Shown: positions 16,651 through 25,961, counted from the stretch's first letter. The stretch: DNA of 32,451 bases from an uncultured Oxalobacteraceae bacterium (GCA_946480015.1 CAMLIL010000064.1:1-32451); one strand, 5' to 3'. Numbers and translations are program-made. Notes: generated by a model from the letters alone, not told the origin.

Positions 16651-17220
16651 TCAGGCCATCACTTCAATGTGATACAGCGCCCACGGGCAGCCGGCGAAAC
16701 GCTCAGCGAGCGGTTTGGCGGCGGCGCCCGGAAAGCGGTCCGCATCGTACACCGCCCATAGCGGCCCCAGGCCGCCCAAGGCCATCGGCTGCCCATCGAG
16801 ATGGGTCGCCACGATCATTCCCATTGCGCGCGCCTGGCTGACCGTGAGCGCGGCCGCATAACCATCCACCGCGCGCAGCGCCAGCCGGGCGCCATTACCG
16901 GCGCCGGCCGCCGCCAGCAGATCGAGCAGGCGCGGTCCGCGCAAGGCGTGCACCTTGCCGTCGTATTCCAGGGTAGGGTGAATCTCCACTGCGGGCAAAT
17001 GCTCCAGGGCTGCGAAATCGAAGGCGAAGGCCTTGTCGAAGCTGAGCTTTTGCTTGTGCATCATCTGGTCGCGCATGGGATCGAAGGGACCGCGGTTGCT
17101 GCGCGCGAGCGCGCCGGTCACGGTCAGCAGGGCCGGACCGGCGGCCGCGGGCTTGGCGATGGCCAGCGCGGGCAGGGAACCCGCCAGCGTGGCCGCGCCC
17201 AGGAACTGGCGTTTGTTCAT
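16651..17220 (-). CDS. Exported molybdopterin-oxidoreductase-fold protein lacking the Cys ligand
   Basis: A 189-aa protein with a signal peptide (MNKRQFLGAATLAGSLPALAIA) and an oxidoreductase molybdopterin-binding-like domain: TLEYDGKVHALRGPRLLDLLAAAGA, LRAVDGYAAALTVSQARA and a C-terminal GPLWAVYDADRF. In true sulfite-oxidase-family enzymes a mid-domain Cys binds the molybdenum; the only Cys here is in AGCPWALYHIEVMA near the end, so it probably does not hold Mo in the usual way. The ATG at 17220 has AAGGGG upstream and is preferred to the one at 17262. The first residues carry no twin-arginine, so export is probably Sec. It is convergent with the unknown gene at 16276 and divergent from the alkB gene. 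Confidence 0.65.
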   Translation of the reverse strand: MNKRQFLGAATLAGSLPALAIAKPAAAGPALLTVTGALARSNRGPFDPMRDQMMHKQKLSFDKAFAFDFAALEHLPAVEIHPTLEYDGKVHALRGPRLLDLLAAAGAGNGARLALRAVDGYAAALTVSQARAMGMIVATHLDGQPMALGGLGPLWAVYDADRFPGAAAKPLAERFAGCPWALYHIEVMA

Positions 17221-17264
17221 GCGAAAATACCCCTTCGTTGGCAAACCGCCATCATAGCCCAACC

Positions 17265-17861
17265 ATGGACCTTTTTTCCGCCCCGGCCGTCCTGACCCCG
17301 ATCCCGCTGCCGGACGGCGAACTGGCCATGCTCACCCAGCTGCCGCTGGCGCTGCCCAACGCGCTGATCCTGGAGCGCCTGATCGCCGAAACGCCCTGGC
17401 GTGCCGAGTCCATCACCCTGTGGGGCAAGCCGATGGTCCAGCCGCGCTTGAGCTCATGGCACGGCGAGGCGGCCTACCGCTATTCCGGGCTGACCCTGGA
17501 ACCCTTGCCCTTTACTCCTTTACAGCTGGACATCAAGGCGGCGGTCGAGGCGGTGACCGGCGCGCGCTTCAACAGCGTGCTGCTGAACTATTATCGCAAT
17601 GAGCGCGACAGCATGGGCATGCACAGCGACGACGAAGCCGAGCTGGGGCCGGAACCGGTGATTGCCTCGGTCAGTTTCGGCGCCACCCGCACGTTTATCC
17701 TGAAGCACAAGCGCACCAAGCAAACCTTGAAAATCGATTTAACCAGCGGCAGCCTGCTATTAATGGCGAAAAAACTACAGTCAAACTATCTCCACGGCAT
17801 CAATAAGACGAGCCGGGCGGTTGGACCACGGATCAACCTAACTTTCCGTAAAATCAGTTAG
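17265..17861 (+). CDS. AlkB-type 2-oxoglutarate/Fe(II) dioxygenase
   Basis: A 198-aa DNA or RNA repair dioxygenase of the AlkB family (closer to ALKBH2/3 in length and motifs than to E. coli AlkB). Iron ligands are His120 and Asp122 in MGMHSDDEAEL and His177 in NYLHGINKT; 2-oxoglutarate contacts are Arg189 and Arg195 in RINLTFR. PRLSSWHGEAAYRYSG is the substrate-lid segment. It should remove alkyl lesions such as 1-methyladenine. Start ATG 17265 is preceded by few Shine-Dalgarno-like bases; 45 bases separate it from the divergent molybdopterin-fold gene. Confidence 0.9.
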   Translation: MDLFSAPAVLTPIPLPDGELAMLTQLPLALPNALILERLIAETPWRAESITLWGKPMVQPRLSSWHGEAAYRYSGLTLEPLPFTPLQLDIKAAVEAVTGARFNSVLLNYYRNERDSMGMHSDDEAELGPEPVIASVSFGATRTFILKHKRTKQTLKIDLTSGSLLLMAKKLQSNYLHGINKTSRAVGPRINLTFRKIS

Positions 17862-18042
17862 TTACCGGTCAAACGCCGCCAAATGGCTCGTATGTATAAC
17901 TGAACAGCAGGTCAGTAATCTTACATCTTGAAACAAGTCTTACGAAACGCCGACGGACGTAAATTTTGGGCGATGCTATCTTGCCTACATCGCGATTCGT
18001 TGGGAATTGCGAACCAGACTGATACAACAAAGGAGTTCGCAC

Positions 18043-18609
18043 ATGAAAAAGCTGATCATCGCACTCGTCACCACCGCCGCTGCCGCTGCCATGGGCGCCG
18101 CCCACGCTGAGGGTGGCTATGTCGGCGCTGGCGTCTCGACGTCCGACCACAACTTCAAGCTGGGCGGAGCAAGCAACGTCGACGGCGACGGCTGGAAAGC
18201 GGCCGGCAAGATCTTCGGCGGCTACGAGTTCACCCCGGTATGGGGCGTGGAAGCCGGCTACACCGACCTGCGCAGCGCAGACGGCACCTACAACATCGGC
18301 ACCACCCCGGGCAGCATCAATACGGACGGCAGCCGCACCTATCTGGCCGCCAAGGCAACCATGCCGGTGAATGATCAGGTGTCGGTGTACGGCAAGCTGG
18401 GTGTGGGCTACAGCAAGCTCGATGTGAGCACCACCGTTCCCGGTGCATCGTGGAACGACAACAAGACCGAAGCCTATGGCGGCATCGGCGCCCAGTACAA
18501 CCTGAACAAGCAGGTCGCCCTGACGCTGGAATACGAGCGCTATGGCAAGAGCAAGGATATCGGTGCCAAGGCCGATGCCATCACCGTGGGTGCCCGCTAT
18601 TCCTTCTAA
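18043..18609 (+). CDS. Small outer-membrane beta-barrel protein
   Basis: A 188-aa protein with a 22-residue signal peptide (MKKLIIALVTTAAAAAMGAAHA) and an eight-stranded OmpA/OmpX-like barrel: alternating hydrophobic strands such as YVGAGVST, WKAAGKIFGGYEF, VSVYGKLGVGYSKL, and a C-terminal Phe (GARYSF) as required for BAM insertion. It resembles the small porin-like outer-membrane beta-barrel domain family. The ATG at 18043 has AAAGGAG nine bases upstream. A perfect palindrome and a clear terminator follow the stop. The function is not known. Confidence 0.85.
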   Translation: MKKLIIALVTTAAAAAMGAAHAEGGYVGAGVSTSDHNFKLGGASNVDGDGWKAAGKIFGGYEFTPVWGVEAGYTDLRSADGTYNIGTTPGSINTDGSRTYLAAKATMPVNDQVSVYGKLGVGYSKLDVSTTVPGASWNDNKTEAYGGIGAQYNLNKQVALTLEYERYGKSKDIGAKADAITVGARYSF

Positions 18610-18617
18610 GCAGCGAA

Positions 18618-18631
18618 TGTAAGCGCTTACA
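18618..18631. promoter_or_regulatory. LacI-type operator-like palindrome
   Basis: TGTAAGCGCTTACA is a perfect 14-bp palindrome with the central CG and overall form of LacI/CcpA-family operators. It is eight bases after the outer-membrane gene stop and before its terminator, which is an odd place for an operator. Confidence 0.5.
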
Positions 18632-18648
18632 CTCGTCAAGTCTCATGG

Positions 18649-18679
18649 AAGCCGTTCAGTTCGCTGGGCGGCTTTTTTT
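18649..18679 (+). terminator. Intrinsic terminator of the outer-membrane barrel gene
   Basis: AAGCCGTTCAG, a TTCG loop and CTGGGCGGCTT form an 11-bp stem (two G-T pairs) followed by TTTTT. It separates the barrel gene from the ArsR gene. Confidence 0.85.
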
Positions 18680-18689
18680 CGTTAACCAT

Positions 18690-18722
18690 TTGCTTAAGTT
18701 TCGTAACCCGCTATACTTAAGC
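18690..18722 (+). promoter_or_regulatory. Promoter within an inverted repeat before the ArsR gene
   Basis: TTGCTT (18690-18695), a 16-base spacer and TATACT (18712-18717). The perfect 7-bp inverted repeat GCTTAAG (18692-18698) and CTTAAGC (18716-18722) covers both boxes. The predicted start falls at about 18724, right at the ATG (18725), so the mRNA may have no leader. Confidence 0.55.
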
Positions 18723-18724
18723 GC

Positions 18725-19093
18725 ATGCTTAACTATTCTGATCCTCTCGATCTGGCCTTCCACGCTTTGGCGGACGGCACCCGGCGCGCGATTTTGAGCC
18801 GTCTGGTGGCAGGTCCCGTCAGCGTGAGCGCGCTGGCCAGCCCGCTCGACATGTCCTTGCCGGCCGTGATGCAGCACGTGGCCGTGCTGGAAAAAGCCGG
18901 ACTGGTACGCAGCGAGAAGGCCGGGCGGGTCCGCACCTGCCGGCTGGAACCGCAGGCGCTCAGCCTGGCCGAGCAATGGATCAATGAGCGCCGCAGCGAA
19001 TGGGAGCACAGGCTCGACCGGCTGGGCGATTACCTCGACACACTCAACGACGAAGGAGAGCAGCATGACAGCGAGCACGGCAGTAAAACCTGA
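18725..19093 (+). CDS. ArsR-family winged-helix regulator
   Basis: A 122-aa ArsR-type regulator of the kind found with AHSA1 proteins. The winged-helix domain starts with LDLAFHALADGTRRAILSRL and has the recognition helix in LDMSLPAVMQHVAVLEKAGLV, then RSEKAGRVRTCRLEP as the wing. No metal-binding cysteine pair is present, so it does not look like a metal sensor. No Shine-Dalgarno site precedes the ATG. It overlaps the downstream SRPBCC gene by 29 bases, so the pair is translationally coupled. The inverted repeat at its promoter suggests self-control. Confidence 0.9.
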   Translation: MLNYSDPLDLAFHALADGTRRAILSRLVAGPVSVSALASPLDMSLPAVMQHVAVLEKAGLVRSEKAGRVRTCRLEPQALSLAEQWINERRSEWEHRLDRLGDYLDTLNDEGEQHDSEHGSKT

Positions 19094-20012
19094 GACCGCC
19101 GGACCGGTCGAATTGTCCCGTACTTACGCAGTGGCACGCGCCAAGGTCTTCGCCGCCTGGACCAGCGCCGAGCACATCAAGCGCTGGTTCAGCCCGGAAA
19201 ACTACACGGTGCCCAACGCCAAAGTCGAGCCGCGTGTGGGCGGTGCCTTCGACGTGTGCATGCGCGCCCCGGACGGGCAGGAACACTGGTCGCGCGGGCG
19301 GTTTCTGGAAATCGTCGACAACGAGCGGCTGGTGATGGAAATGAGCGTCATCGGGCCCAACGAGGCGGCCCTGTTTACCGCCACCACCGTGGTCACCTTT
19401 GCCGACGCGCCTTGCGGCACCAGACTCGACGTCAGCCAGAGCTACGTCCTGTTCGACCCGATGGCGCGCCAGTTCATCAAGGGCGCCAGCGAGGGCTGGA
19501 AGCAGACCCTGGACCGTTTGGGGCGCGCGATCGAGGAAGACCGGTATGCCGGCAAGGAAGGCCGCTCGGTGGTGCACGCGACCTTCCGTCTGGAACGCCG
19601 CTATGCCGCATCGCCCGCCAAGGTATATCGCGCCCTCACCGATCCGGACGCCAAGGCCGTCTGGTTCGCCGGTGGCGACGGCTACACCGTGCTGGAGCGC
19701 GAAATGGATGTGCGCCCGGGCGGACGCGAAGTGCTCAAGGGCGAATGGGACGGCGGGCGCGTCAGCCATTTCGCGGCGACGTACCACGACGTCATCCCCA
19801 ACGAACGGCTGGTGTACACCTACGAGATGCACATGAACGAACGCAAGATCTCAGTCTCGCTGGCCACGTTCGAGCTCAAGCCGGATGCCAGCGGCACGCT
19901 GGCGGTGCTGACCGAGCAAGGCGCGTTCCTGGATGGCTACGATGACGCCGGCTCGCGCGAACACGGCACCAACTTCCTGCTCGACGCGCTGGGACGGGCG
20001 GTCGGCGGCTGA
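19065..20012 (+). CDS. SRPBCC protein with two tandem AHSA1 domains
   Basis: A 315-aa protein made of two AHSA1/START-like domains: the first at about 16-158 (SRTYAVARAKVFAAWTSAEH, IKRWFSP, GWKQTLDRLGRAI), the second at about 172-313 (ERRYAASPAKVYRALTDPDA, VWFAGGDGYTVLE, HGTNFLLDALGRAV). Each repeats the usual helix-grip elements. Such domains bind hydrophobic ligands; bacterial AHSA1 proteins are often paired with an ArsR regulator, as here. The ATG at 19065 follows GAAGGAGA and lies inside the ArsR gene (29-base overlap). Most family members are single-domain, so the fusion is less common. Confidence 0.85.
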   Translation: MTASTAVKPETAGPVELSRTYAVARAKVFAAWTSAEHIKRWFSPENYTVPNAKVEPRVGGAFDVCMRAPDGQEHWSRGRFLEIVDNERLVMEMSVIGPNEAALFTATTVVTFADAPCGTRLDVSQSYVLFDPMARQFIKGASEGWKQTLDRLGRAIEEDRYAGKEGRSVVHATFRLERRYAASPAKVYRALTDPDAKAVWFAGGDGYTVLEREMDVRPGGREVLKGEWDGGRVSHFAATYHDVIPNERLVYTYEMHMNERKISVSLATFELKPDASGTLAVLTEQGAFLDGYDDAGSREHGTNFLLDALGRAVGG

Positions 20013-20014
20013 TG

Positions 20015-20497
20015 CTAGTGCAAGGGTTGCTGCTGGATCAGTCCGGCGGCGACGAAGCGGTGCAGCGACGACCACTGCCAGTCCTCCATGTTGCGGCAAA
20101 ACCCGTGGCGTAAGGGATTCATGTGGACGTAATCGATCAGGCGGGAATATTCGTCGTCGCTGTTGATCGGGTAATCCTGGTAGTGGCGCTGCCAGATGGC
20201 GGCGTCGCTGGCGATGGCGCGGGTCGACTTGCTCAGCGCCTTGGTAAATGCGATCTTGACGGCGCGCCAGCGGGCGGCGCAATCGACGTCGCCCGGCGGC
20301 AAGGTCCAGATGGCGTGCGCGTGATCGGGCAGGGCCACCCAGGCATCGACGTGAAACGGCCTTCGCACGCGCGCCTGGCGGATCGCTTCGCCAAAGGCAG
20401 AAATATGGTCGGTCAGCAGCGTGCTGTTGCGGTCCAGCAGCCGTACGGTGAAAAAATAGGTGTGTCCCGGAACCCGGTTGTGGCAGTAGTCGCTCAT
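20015..20497 (-). CDS. REP-associated tyrosine transposase (RAYT)
   Basis: A 160-aa IS200-like Y1 transposase relative. The HUH metal motif is His59-x-His61 (ALPDHAHAIW) and the catalytic tyrosine is Tyr123 in DYVHMNPLRHGF, with WQRHYQDYPINSDDEYSRLIDY and DWQWSSLHRF as the usual RAYT blocks. RAYTs are single-copy, chromosomal, and move or maintain small palindromic REP sequences. It is convergent with the AHSA1 gene, two bases between stops. Small inverted repeats lie just upstream (20507-20620). Confidence 0.9.
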   Translation of the reverse strand: MSDYCHNRVPGHTYFFTVRLLDRNSTLLTDHISAFGEAIRQARVRRPFHVDAWVALPDHAHAIWTLPPGDVDCAARWRAVKIAFTKALSKSTRAIASDAAIWQRHYQDYPINSDDEYSRLIDYVHMNPLRHGFCRNMEDWQWSSLHRFVAAGLIQQQPLH

Positions 20498-20506
20498 GGT
20501 CCTAGT

Positions 20507-20523
20507 GTGCCGAGGTCAGGCAC
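20507..20523. repeat. Small palindrome near the RAYT start
   Basis: GTGCC and GGCAC arms with a seven-base spacer lie 10 bases before the RAYT start codon. It resembles a half-element of a REP-type repeat; whether it is repeated elsewhere cannot be tested here. Confidence 0.35.
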
Positions 20524-20541
20524 CCCGAATATCGAATCGCT

Positions 20542-20620
20542 CAATCGTGCGAGGTAGTGTTAGGCGACCTCTTCTGTTGTCGAATTCTACACAACTCAAC
20601 ATTTCCGAGGTGCACGATTG
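20542..20620. repeat. Inverted repeat upstream of the RAYT gene
   Basis: CAATCGTGC (20542-20550) and GCACGATTG (20612-20620) are perfect 9-bp inverted arms 61 bases apart. Each is followed within the interval or just after by a similar TGTTAGG string (20558-20564 and 20629-20635). The layout recalls REP/BIME units beside RAYT genes. Confidence 0.4.
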
Positions 20621-20638
20621 GAAACGATGTTAGGAACC

Positions 20639-20670
20639 AAAAAAAAGCCGTTCAGCTTGCACTGAACGGC
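20639..20670 (-). terminator. Intrinsic terminator of ettA
   Basis: On the minus strand GCCGTTCAG, a six-base loop and CTGAACGGC form a perfect 9-bp stem followed by eight Ts. It is 26 bases after the ettA stop. Confidence 0.9.
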
Positions 20671-20695
20671 ATGCGCAGGCGGCGCCCGGGGCGGC

Positions 20696-22363
<1,668 letters not shown>

Positions 22364-22451
22364 TAGGGAATGATCTCGGGTTAATTCATTGGTATCGGAA
22401 GGTGGACAGCATACGATAAAAGCTTATGAAACAGTAGTGCCGTTGTGAGTG

Positions 22452-23318
22452 TCAGGATGCGCGCCGCCAGATCCCTTCGCCGGCGTAAAGCGCCAGCGCG
22501 GTCCAGATCATGGCAAAGCCGGCCAGGCGTTCGGCGGTAAACGCTTCGTGGAACACGTACACGCCCAGCGTCAGTTGCAGGGTCGGGCCGATGTATTGCA
22601 GCAGTCCCAGCACCGACAGCGGAATGCGGCGCGCGCCGTTGGCGAACAGCAGCAGCGGAATCGCGGTGATGGGGCCGGCGGCGGCCAGCAGCCAGCGGGT
22701 CTCGGCGGGCGCGTTGGCAAAACCGCTGCCGCCATGCAGGCTCAGCCACACAATATAGGCGAGCGCGAACGGAAACAGCAGCATGGTTTCGAACGACAGG
22801 CCTTCCAGCGCGCCCAGTGCGGCGGTCTTGCGCAGCAGCCCGTAGCCGCCGAAACTGGCCGCCAGCAGCAGGGCGATCCAGGGCATGCGCCCGGCCTGCC
22901 AGGTCAGCCACAGCACGCCGCAGGCGGCAATCGCGATGGACAGCCATTGCACCGGCCGCAGACGTTCCTTGAGTACCACATAGCCGAGCATCACATTGAC
23001 CAGCGGATTGATGAAGTAGCCCAGGCTGCCTTCGATCACGTGGCCACTGTTGACGGCCCAGATATACAGCAGCCAGTTGCCCGACAACAGAATCGCACTG
23101 GCGGCGAAGCTGGCGATCACGCGTGGCTGGCCGCGCAGCCCCGCCAGCCAGCTCCACTGGCCGCGCACGCCCAGCACCAGCAGCAGAAAGACGAGCGACC
23201 ACAGTACGCGGTGCGCCAGGATCTCGCTCGGCGTGATCGCCGCCAGCGCGTGGAAGTAGAGCGGAAACAGACCCCACAGCAAAAATGCCAGGGCGGCCGA
23301 GAGAATGCCGGAGCGCAT
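22452..23318 (-). CDS. rarD: EamA-family transporter RarD
   Basis: A 288-aa inner-membrane protein of the DMT/EamA superfamily with about ten hydrophobic helices in two halves (first: SGILSAALAFLLWGLFPLYF; second: MPWIALLLAASFGGYGLL). The RarD signatures APSEILAHRVLWS-like (ITPSEILAHRVLW), NWLLYIWAVNSGHVIEGSLGYFINPL and QYIGPTLQLTLGV are present. Substrate is not known; RarD is often called chloramphenicol-sensitive. The frame is open upstream to 23588, but start M at 23318 gives the family length (E. coli RarD 296 aa); no strong ribosome site helps the choice. Confidence 0.88.
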   Translation of the reverse strand: MRSGILSAALAFLLWGLFPLYFHALAAITPSEILAHRVLWSLVFLLLVLGVRGQWSWLAGLRGQPRVIASFAASAILLSGNWLLYIWAVNSGHVIEGSLGYFINPLVNVMLGYVVLKERLRPVQWLSIAIAACGVLWLTWQAGRMPWIALLLAASFGGYGLLRKTAALGALEGLSFETMLLFPFALAYIVWLSLHGGSGFANAPAETRWLLAAAGPITAIPLLLFANGARRIPLSVLGLLQYIGPTLQLTLGVYVFHEAFTAERLAGFAMIWTALALYAGEGIWRRAS

Positions 23319-23529
23319 GCGGTACTCATTACGAAACAATGGTCTTACATTATGGCGGGTTTGGGCAAGCCGCGCTCGCCATGCCCCGCCACCGTCCCGT
23401 GCGCCATTGGCGCGTAAAATTAGCCAACATGCATCGCCTGGGCGACGGACCGTGCTGACAAAATTCACTTGCAATTTCCATATGGGTATCTTATTGTGCA
23501 TCGCACCAAAACAAGAATAAGGTGCCACC

Positions 23530-25407
23530 TTGACGTCTGAACACAAGAAAAGCAGCCTTGCCGCGCTCACGCTGGCCGCGGTCGGCATTGTCTACGGCGA
23601 CATCGGCACCAGCCCGCTCTACACTTTCAAGACCGTGTTCGATCCGGAACACGGCCTGCTCCTCACTACCCCCAACCTGCTGGGCGTCACCTCGCTGATT
23701 TTCTGGGCGCTGACGCTGATCGTGTCGCTCAAATATGTCAGCCTGGTGCTGCGCGCCAATAACCGCGGCGAGGGCGGCATCATGGCCTTGATGGCACTGG
23801 CCCTGGGCTCGGTGGGCAAACCGTCGAAGTTTCATTTCCCCCTGATGGTGCTGGGCGTGTTCGGCGCCACCATGTTTTACGGCGACAGCGTGATCACCCC
23901 GGCCATTTCGGTGCTGGGCGCCATCGAAGGCCTGGAAGTGGCCGCGCCTGCGCTGGAACGCTATGTGGTGCCGCTCACCATCGTGGTGCTGGTCGCCCTG
24001 TACGCGCTGCAGCGGCGTGGCACCGCCGGCATTGCCGTGCTGTTTGGCCCGGTGATGCTGGTCTGGTTCATCGCGCTGGCGGCCATGGGCATCGTCAATA
24101 TCGTCGAGGCGCCGGCCATCCTGGCCGCCCTGAACCCGTTCCAGGCGCTGCGCTTCATGCTGGCCAACCGTTTCATCGCCTTCGTGGCGCTGGGCGCGGT
24201 GGTGCTGGCCATTACCGGCGCCGAAGCCTTGTATGCCGACATGGGCCACTTCGGCAAGCGCCCGATTCGCCTGGCCTGGTTCATGATCGCCTATCCGGCC
24301 CTGGTCCTGAATTACTTCGGCCAGGGCGCGCTGCTGATCCGCCATCCCGACTACGTCACCAATCCCTTCTTCAACCAGCTCGGCAGCTGGAGCGTGTATC
24401 CGCTGGTGGTGCTGTCGACCATGGCGGCGGTGATCGCCTCGCAGGCCACGATTTCCGGCACCTTCTCGATGACCAAGCAAGCCATCGCGCTGGGGCTGCT
24501 GCCGCGCATGCGCGTGCTGCACACCTCGGCCAGCGAGATCGGCCAGATTTATATTCCCGCAGTCAATTGGCTGCAGCTGATCGTGGTGCTGATCGCCGTG
24601 GTCGGCTTCGGTTCGTCCGACAATCTGGCCGGTGCCTACGGCATTGCCGTCACCGCCACGATGCTGTGCACCACCGTGCTGACCTTCTTCGTCACGCGCT
24701 ACCGCTGGCACCTGCCGCTGGCGCTGTGCTTTGCCGCCACCGGCTTTTTCATCGCCATGGACCTGATGCTGTTTTCGTCCAGCACGCTCAAACTGCTGCA
24801 CGGGGGCTGGTTCCCGCTGCTGCTCGGCGCGGTGCTGTTTACCGTGATGATGACCTGGAAGCGCGGCCGCGAGCTGGTGTTCGAAAACCTGCAAAAGCAT
24901 GCCATTCCGCTCGACGACTTCCTGCAGTCGCTGTTCGTGGCGCCGCCCGCGCGCGTGTACGGCACCGCGATCTTCCTGCGCGGCGAAAGCGACGGCGTGC
25001 CGCACGCGCTGCTGCACAACCTGTCGCACAATAAGGTGTTGCATGAACGTGTGGTGTTTCTCACCGTGCGCATCCGGGAAGAACCGTATGTCGAGCAGGG
25101 CAAGCAGGTCAGGGTGGTCGGGCTGGGCCACAACTGCTTCCAGCTCAACGTGTATTACGGCTTCAAGGATGAACCGAATATTCCCGACGTCCTGGCGCTA
25201 TGCCGGGAACACGATCTGCCCTTCGAGATGATGGAAACTTCCTTCTTCATCGCGCGCCAGACCGTCATCTCCACGCCGGGCACCGGCATGGCGCCGTGGC
25301 GCGAGCATCTGTTCGTGGCCATGTCGCGCAACGCGCGCGGCGCCGCCGACTACTACCAGATTCCCACCAACCGGGTGATCGAACTGGGAACCCAGGTCGA
25401 AATCTGA
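23530..25407 (+). CDS. kup: Low-affinity potassium transporter Kup
   Basis: A 625-aa KUP/HAK/KT transporter that takes up K+ with protons. Family signatures: VGIVYGDIGTSPLYTFKTVF (about residues 18-37), twelve hydrophobic helices across 15-430, and a cytoplasmic C-terminal domain (about 470-625) ending in TNRVIELGTQVEI. Start is TTG 23530, because the next in-frame codon upstream but three is a stop (TAA 23518-23520) and no ATG occurs until well inside the protein; the N-terminus begins MTSEHKKSSLAALTL as in relatives. A possible promoter TTGCAA-17-TATTGT lies about 45 bases upstream. The leader is 211 bases from the divergent rarD. Confidence 0.95.
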   Translation: MTSEHKKSSLAALTLAAVGIVYGDIGTSPLYTFKTVFDPEHGLLLTTPNLLGVTSLIFWALTLIVSLKYVSLVLRANNRGEGGIMALMALALGSVGKPSKFHFPLMVLGVFGATMFYGDSVITPAISVLGAIEGLEVAAPALERYVVPLTIVVLVALYALQRRGTAGIAVLFGPVMLVWFIALAAMGIVNIVEAPAILAALNPFQALRFMLANRFIAFVALGAVVLAITGAEALYADMGHFGKRPIRLAWFMIAYPALVLNYFGQGALLIRHPDYVTNPFFNQLGSWSVYPLVVLSTMAAVIASQATISGTFSMTKQAIALGLLPRMRVLHTSASEIGQIYIPAVNWLQLIVVLIAVVGFGSSDNLAGAYGIAVTATMLCTTVLTFFVTRYRWHLPLALCFAATGFFIAMDLMLFSSSTLKLLHGGWFPLLLGAVLFTVMMTWKRGRELVFENLQKHAIPLDDFLQSLFVAPPARVYGTAIFLRGESDGVPHALLHNLSHNKVLHERVVFLTVRIREEPYVEQGKQVRVVGLGHNCFQLNVYYGFKDEPNIPDVLALCREHDLPFEMMETSFFIARQTVISTPGTGMAPWREHLFVAMSRNARGAADYYQIPTNRVIELGTQVEI

Positions 25408-25436
25408 TACACGCCGATACATAATTCGGACAATTT

Positions 25437-25466
25437 CGCAGCCGCCCGGGCGATCCGGCGGCTGCG
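25437..25466 (+). other. GC-rich stem-loop after kup
   Basis: CGCAGCCGCC and GGCGGCTGCG form a perfect 10-bp stem with a ten-base loop, 29 bases after the kup stop. There is no T-run directly after it, so it is not a standard intrinsic terminator; it may stabilise the 3' end or help Rho-dependent termination. Confidence 0.5.
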
Positions 25467-25520
25467 TCTGCTGCTACACTGCTGGACACTTTTATTTCTC
25501 TTTGTCTAGCAAGGATGTCC

Positions 25521-25961
25521 ATGAATATCAAGCTCCCCCTGATCGCCGCCTTCTCCGCGCTGCTGGCCCTGAGCGCCTGTGGCGGCGGCAGCGATTCCGC
25601 GCCTGCACCGCAGGTGTATAACGCCCCGGCCCTGGTCAAGACCGACACCGTGGTCGGCACCGGCGCCGAGGCGGCTGTCAACAAGACCATCACCGTCAAC
25701 TACACCCTGTGGCTGTACGACAGCACCAAGGCCAACTTCAAGGGCACCCAGATCGACAGCGGCACCGGCTTCCAAGCCGTGCTCAAGAGCGGTCTTGGCG
25801 GCGTTATCGACGGCTGGGTACAGGGCATTCCTGGAATGAAGGTCGGCGGCAAGCGCACCCTGATCGTTCCAGCCAGCTTGGGCTATGGCAGCAACAGTAA
25901 TGGCGCCATACCAGCCAATTCCGGCCTGGTGTTCGACGTTGAACTCACCGCCGTGAACTGA
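25521..25961 (+). CDS. FKBP-type peptidyl-prolyl isomerase, lipoprotein
   Basis: A 146-aa FKBP-fold proline isomerase anchored as a lipoprotein. The signal ends in the lipobox LSAC (Cys20), followed by a Gly/Ser/Ala-rich linker. The FKBP domain spans about 40-146: VNYTLWLYDSTKANFKGTQIDSG, VIDGWVQGIPGMKVGGKRTLIVPASLGYG and the final VFDVELTAVN. The start is taken as ATG 25521, which sits six bases after AAGG; an ATG six bases earlier would leave no room for that site. An extended -10 candidate (TGCTACACT, 25472-25480) lies upstream. It should help fold proteins in the periplasm or at the outer membrane. Confidence 0.9.
   Translation: MNIKLPLIAAFSALLALSACGGGSDSAPAPQVYNAPALVKTDTVVGTGAEAAVNKTITVNYTLWLYDSTKANFKGTQIDSGTGFQAVLKSGLGGVIDGWVQGIPGMKVGGKRTLIVPASLGYGSNSNGAIPANSGLVFDVELTAVN

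Noticed and set aside
18007..18040. TTGGGA-17-TACAAC as promoter of the outer-membrane barrel gene
   Set aside because: The -10 box would end two bases before the ribosome site, putting the start inside it, which is not workable for a gene that clearly has a Shine-Dalgarno sequence.
18649..20670. Both strong terminators (18649-18679 and 20639-20670) contain GCCGTTCAG in the stem
   Set aside because: Short GC-rich stems often share such strings by chance; the loops and the rest of the stems differ, so this is not a repeat family on present evidence.
23465..23529. Possible riboswitch or regulatory RNA in the kup leader
   Set aside because: I see no conserved riboswitch core or strong stem near the TTG start; c-di-AMP riboswitches are not expected in betaproteobacteria.
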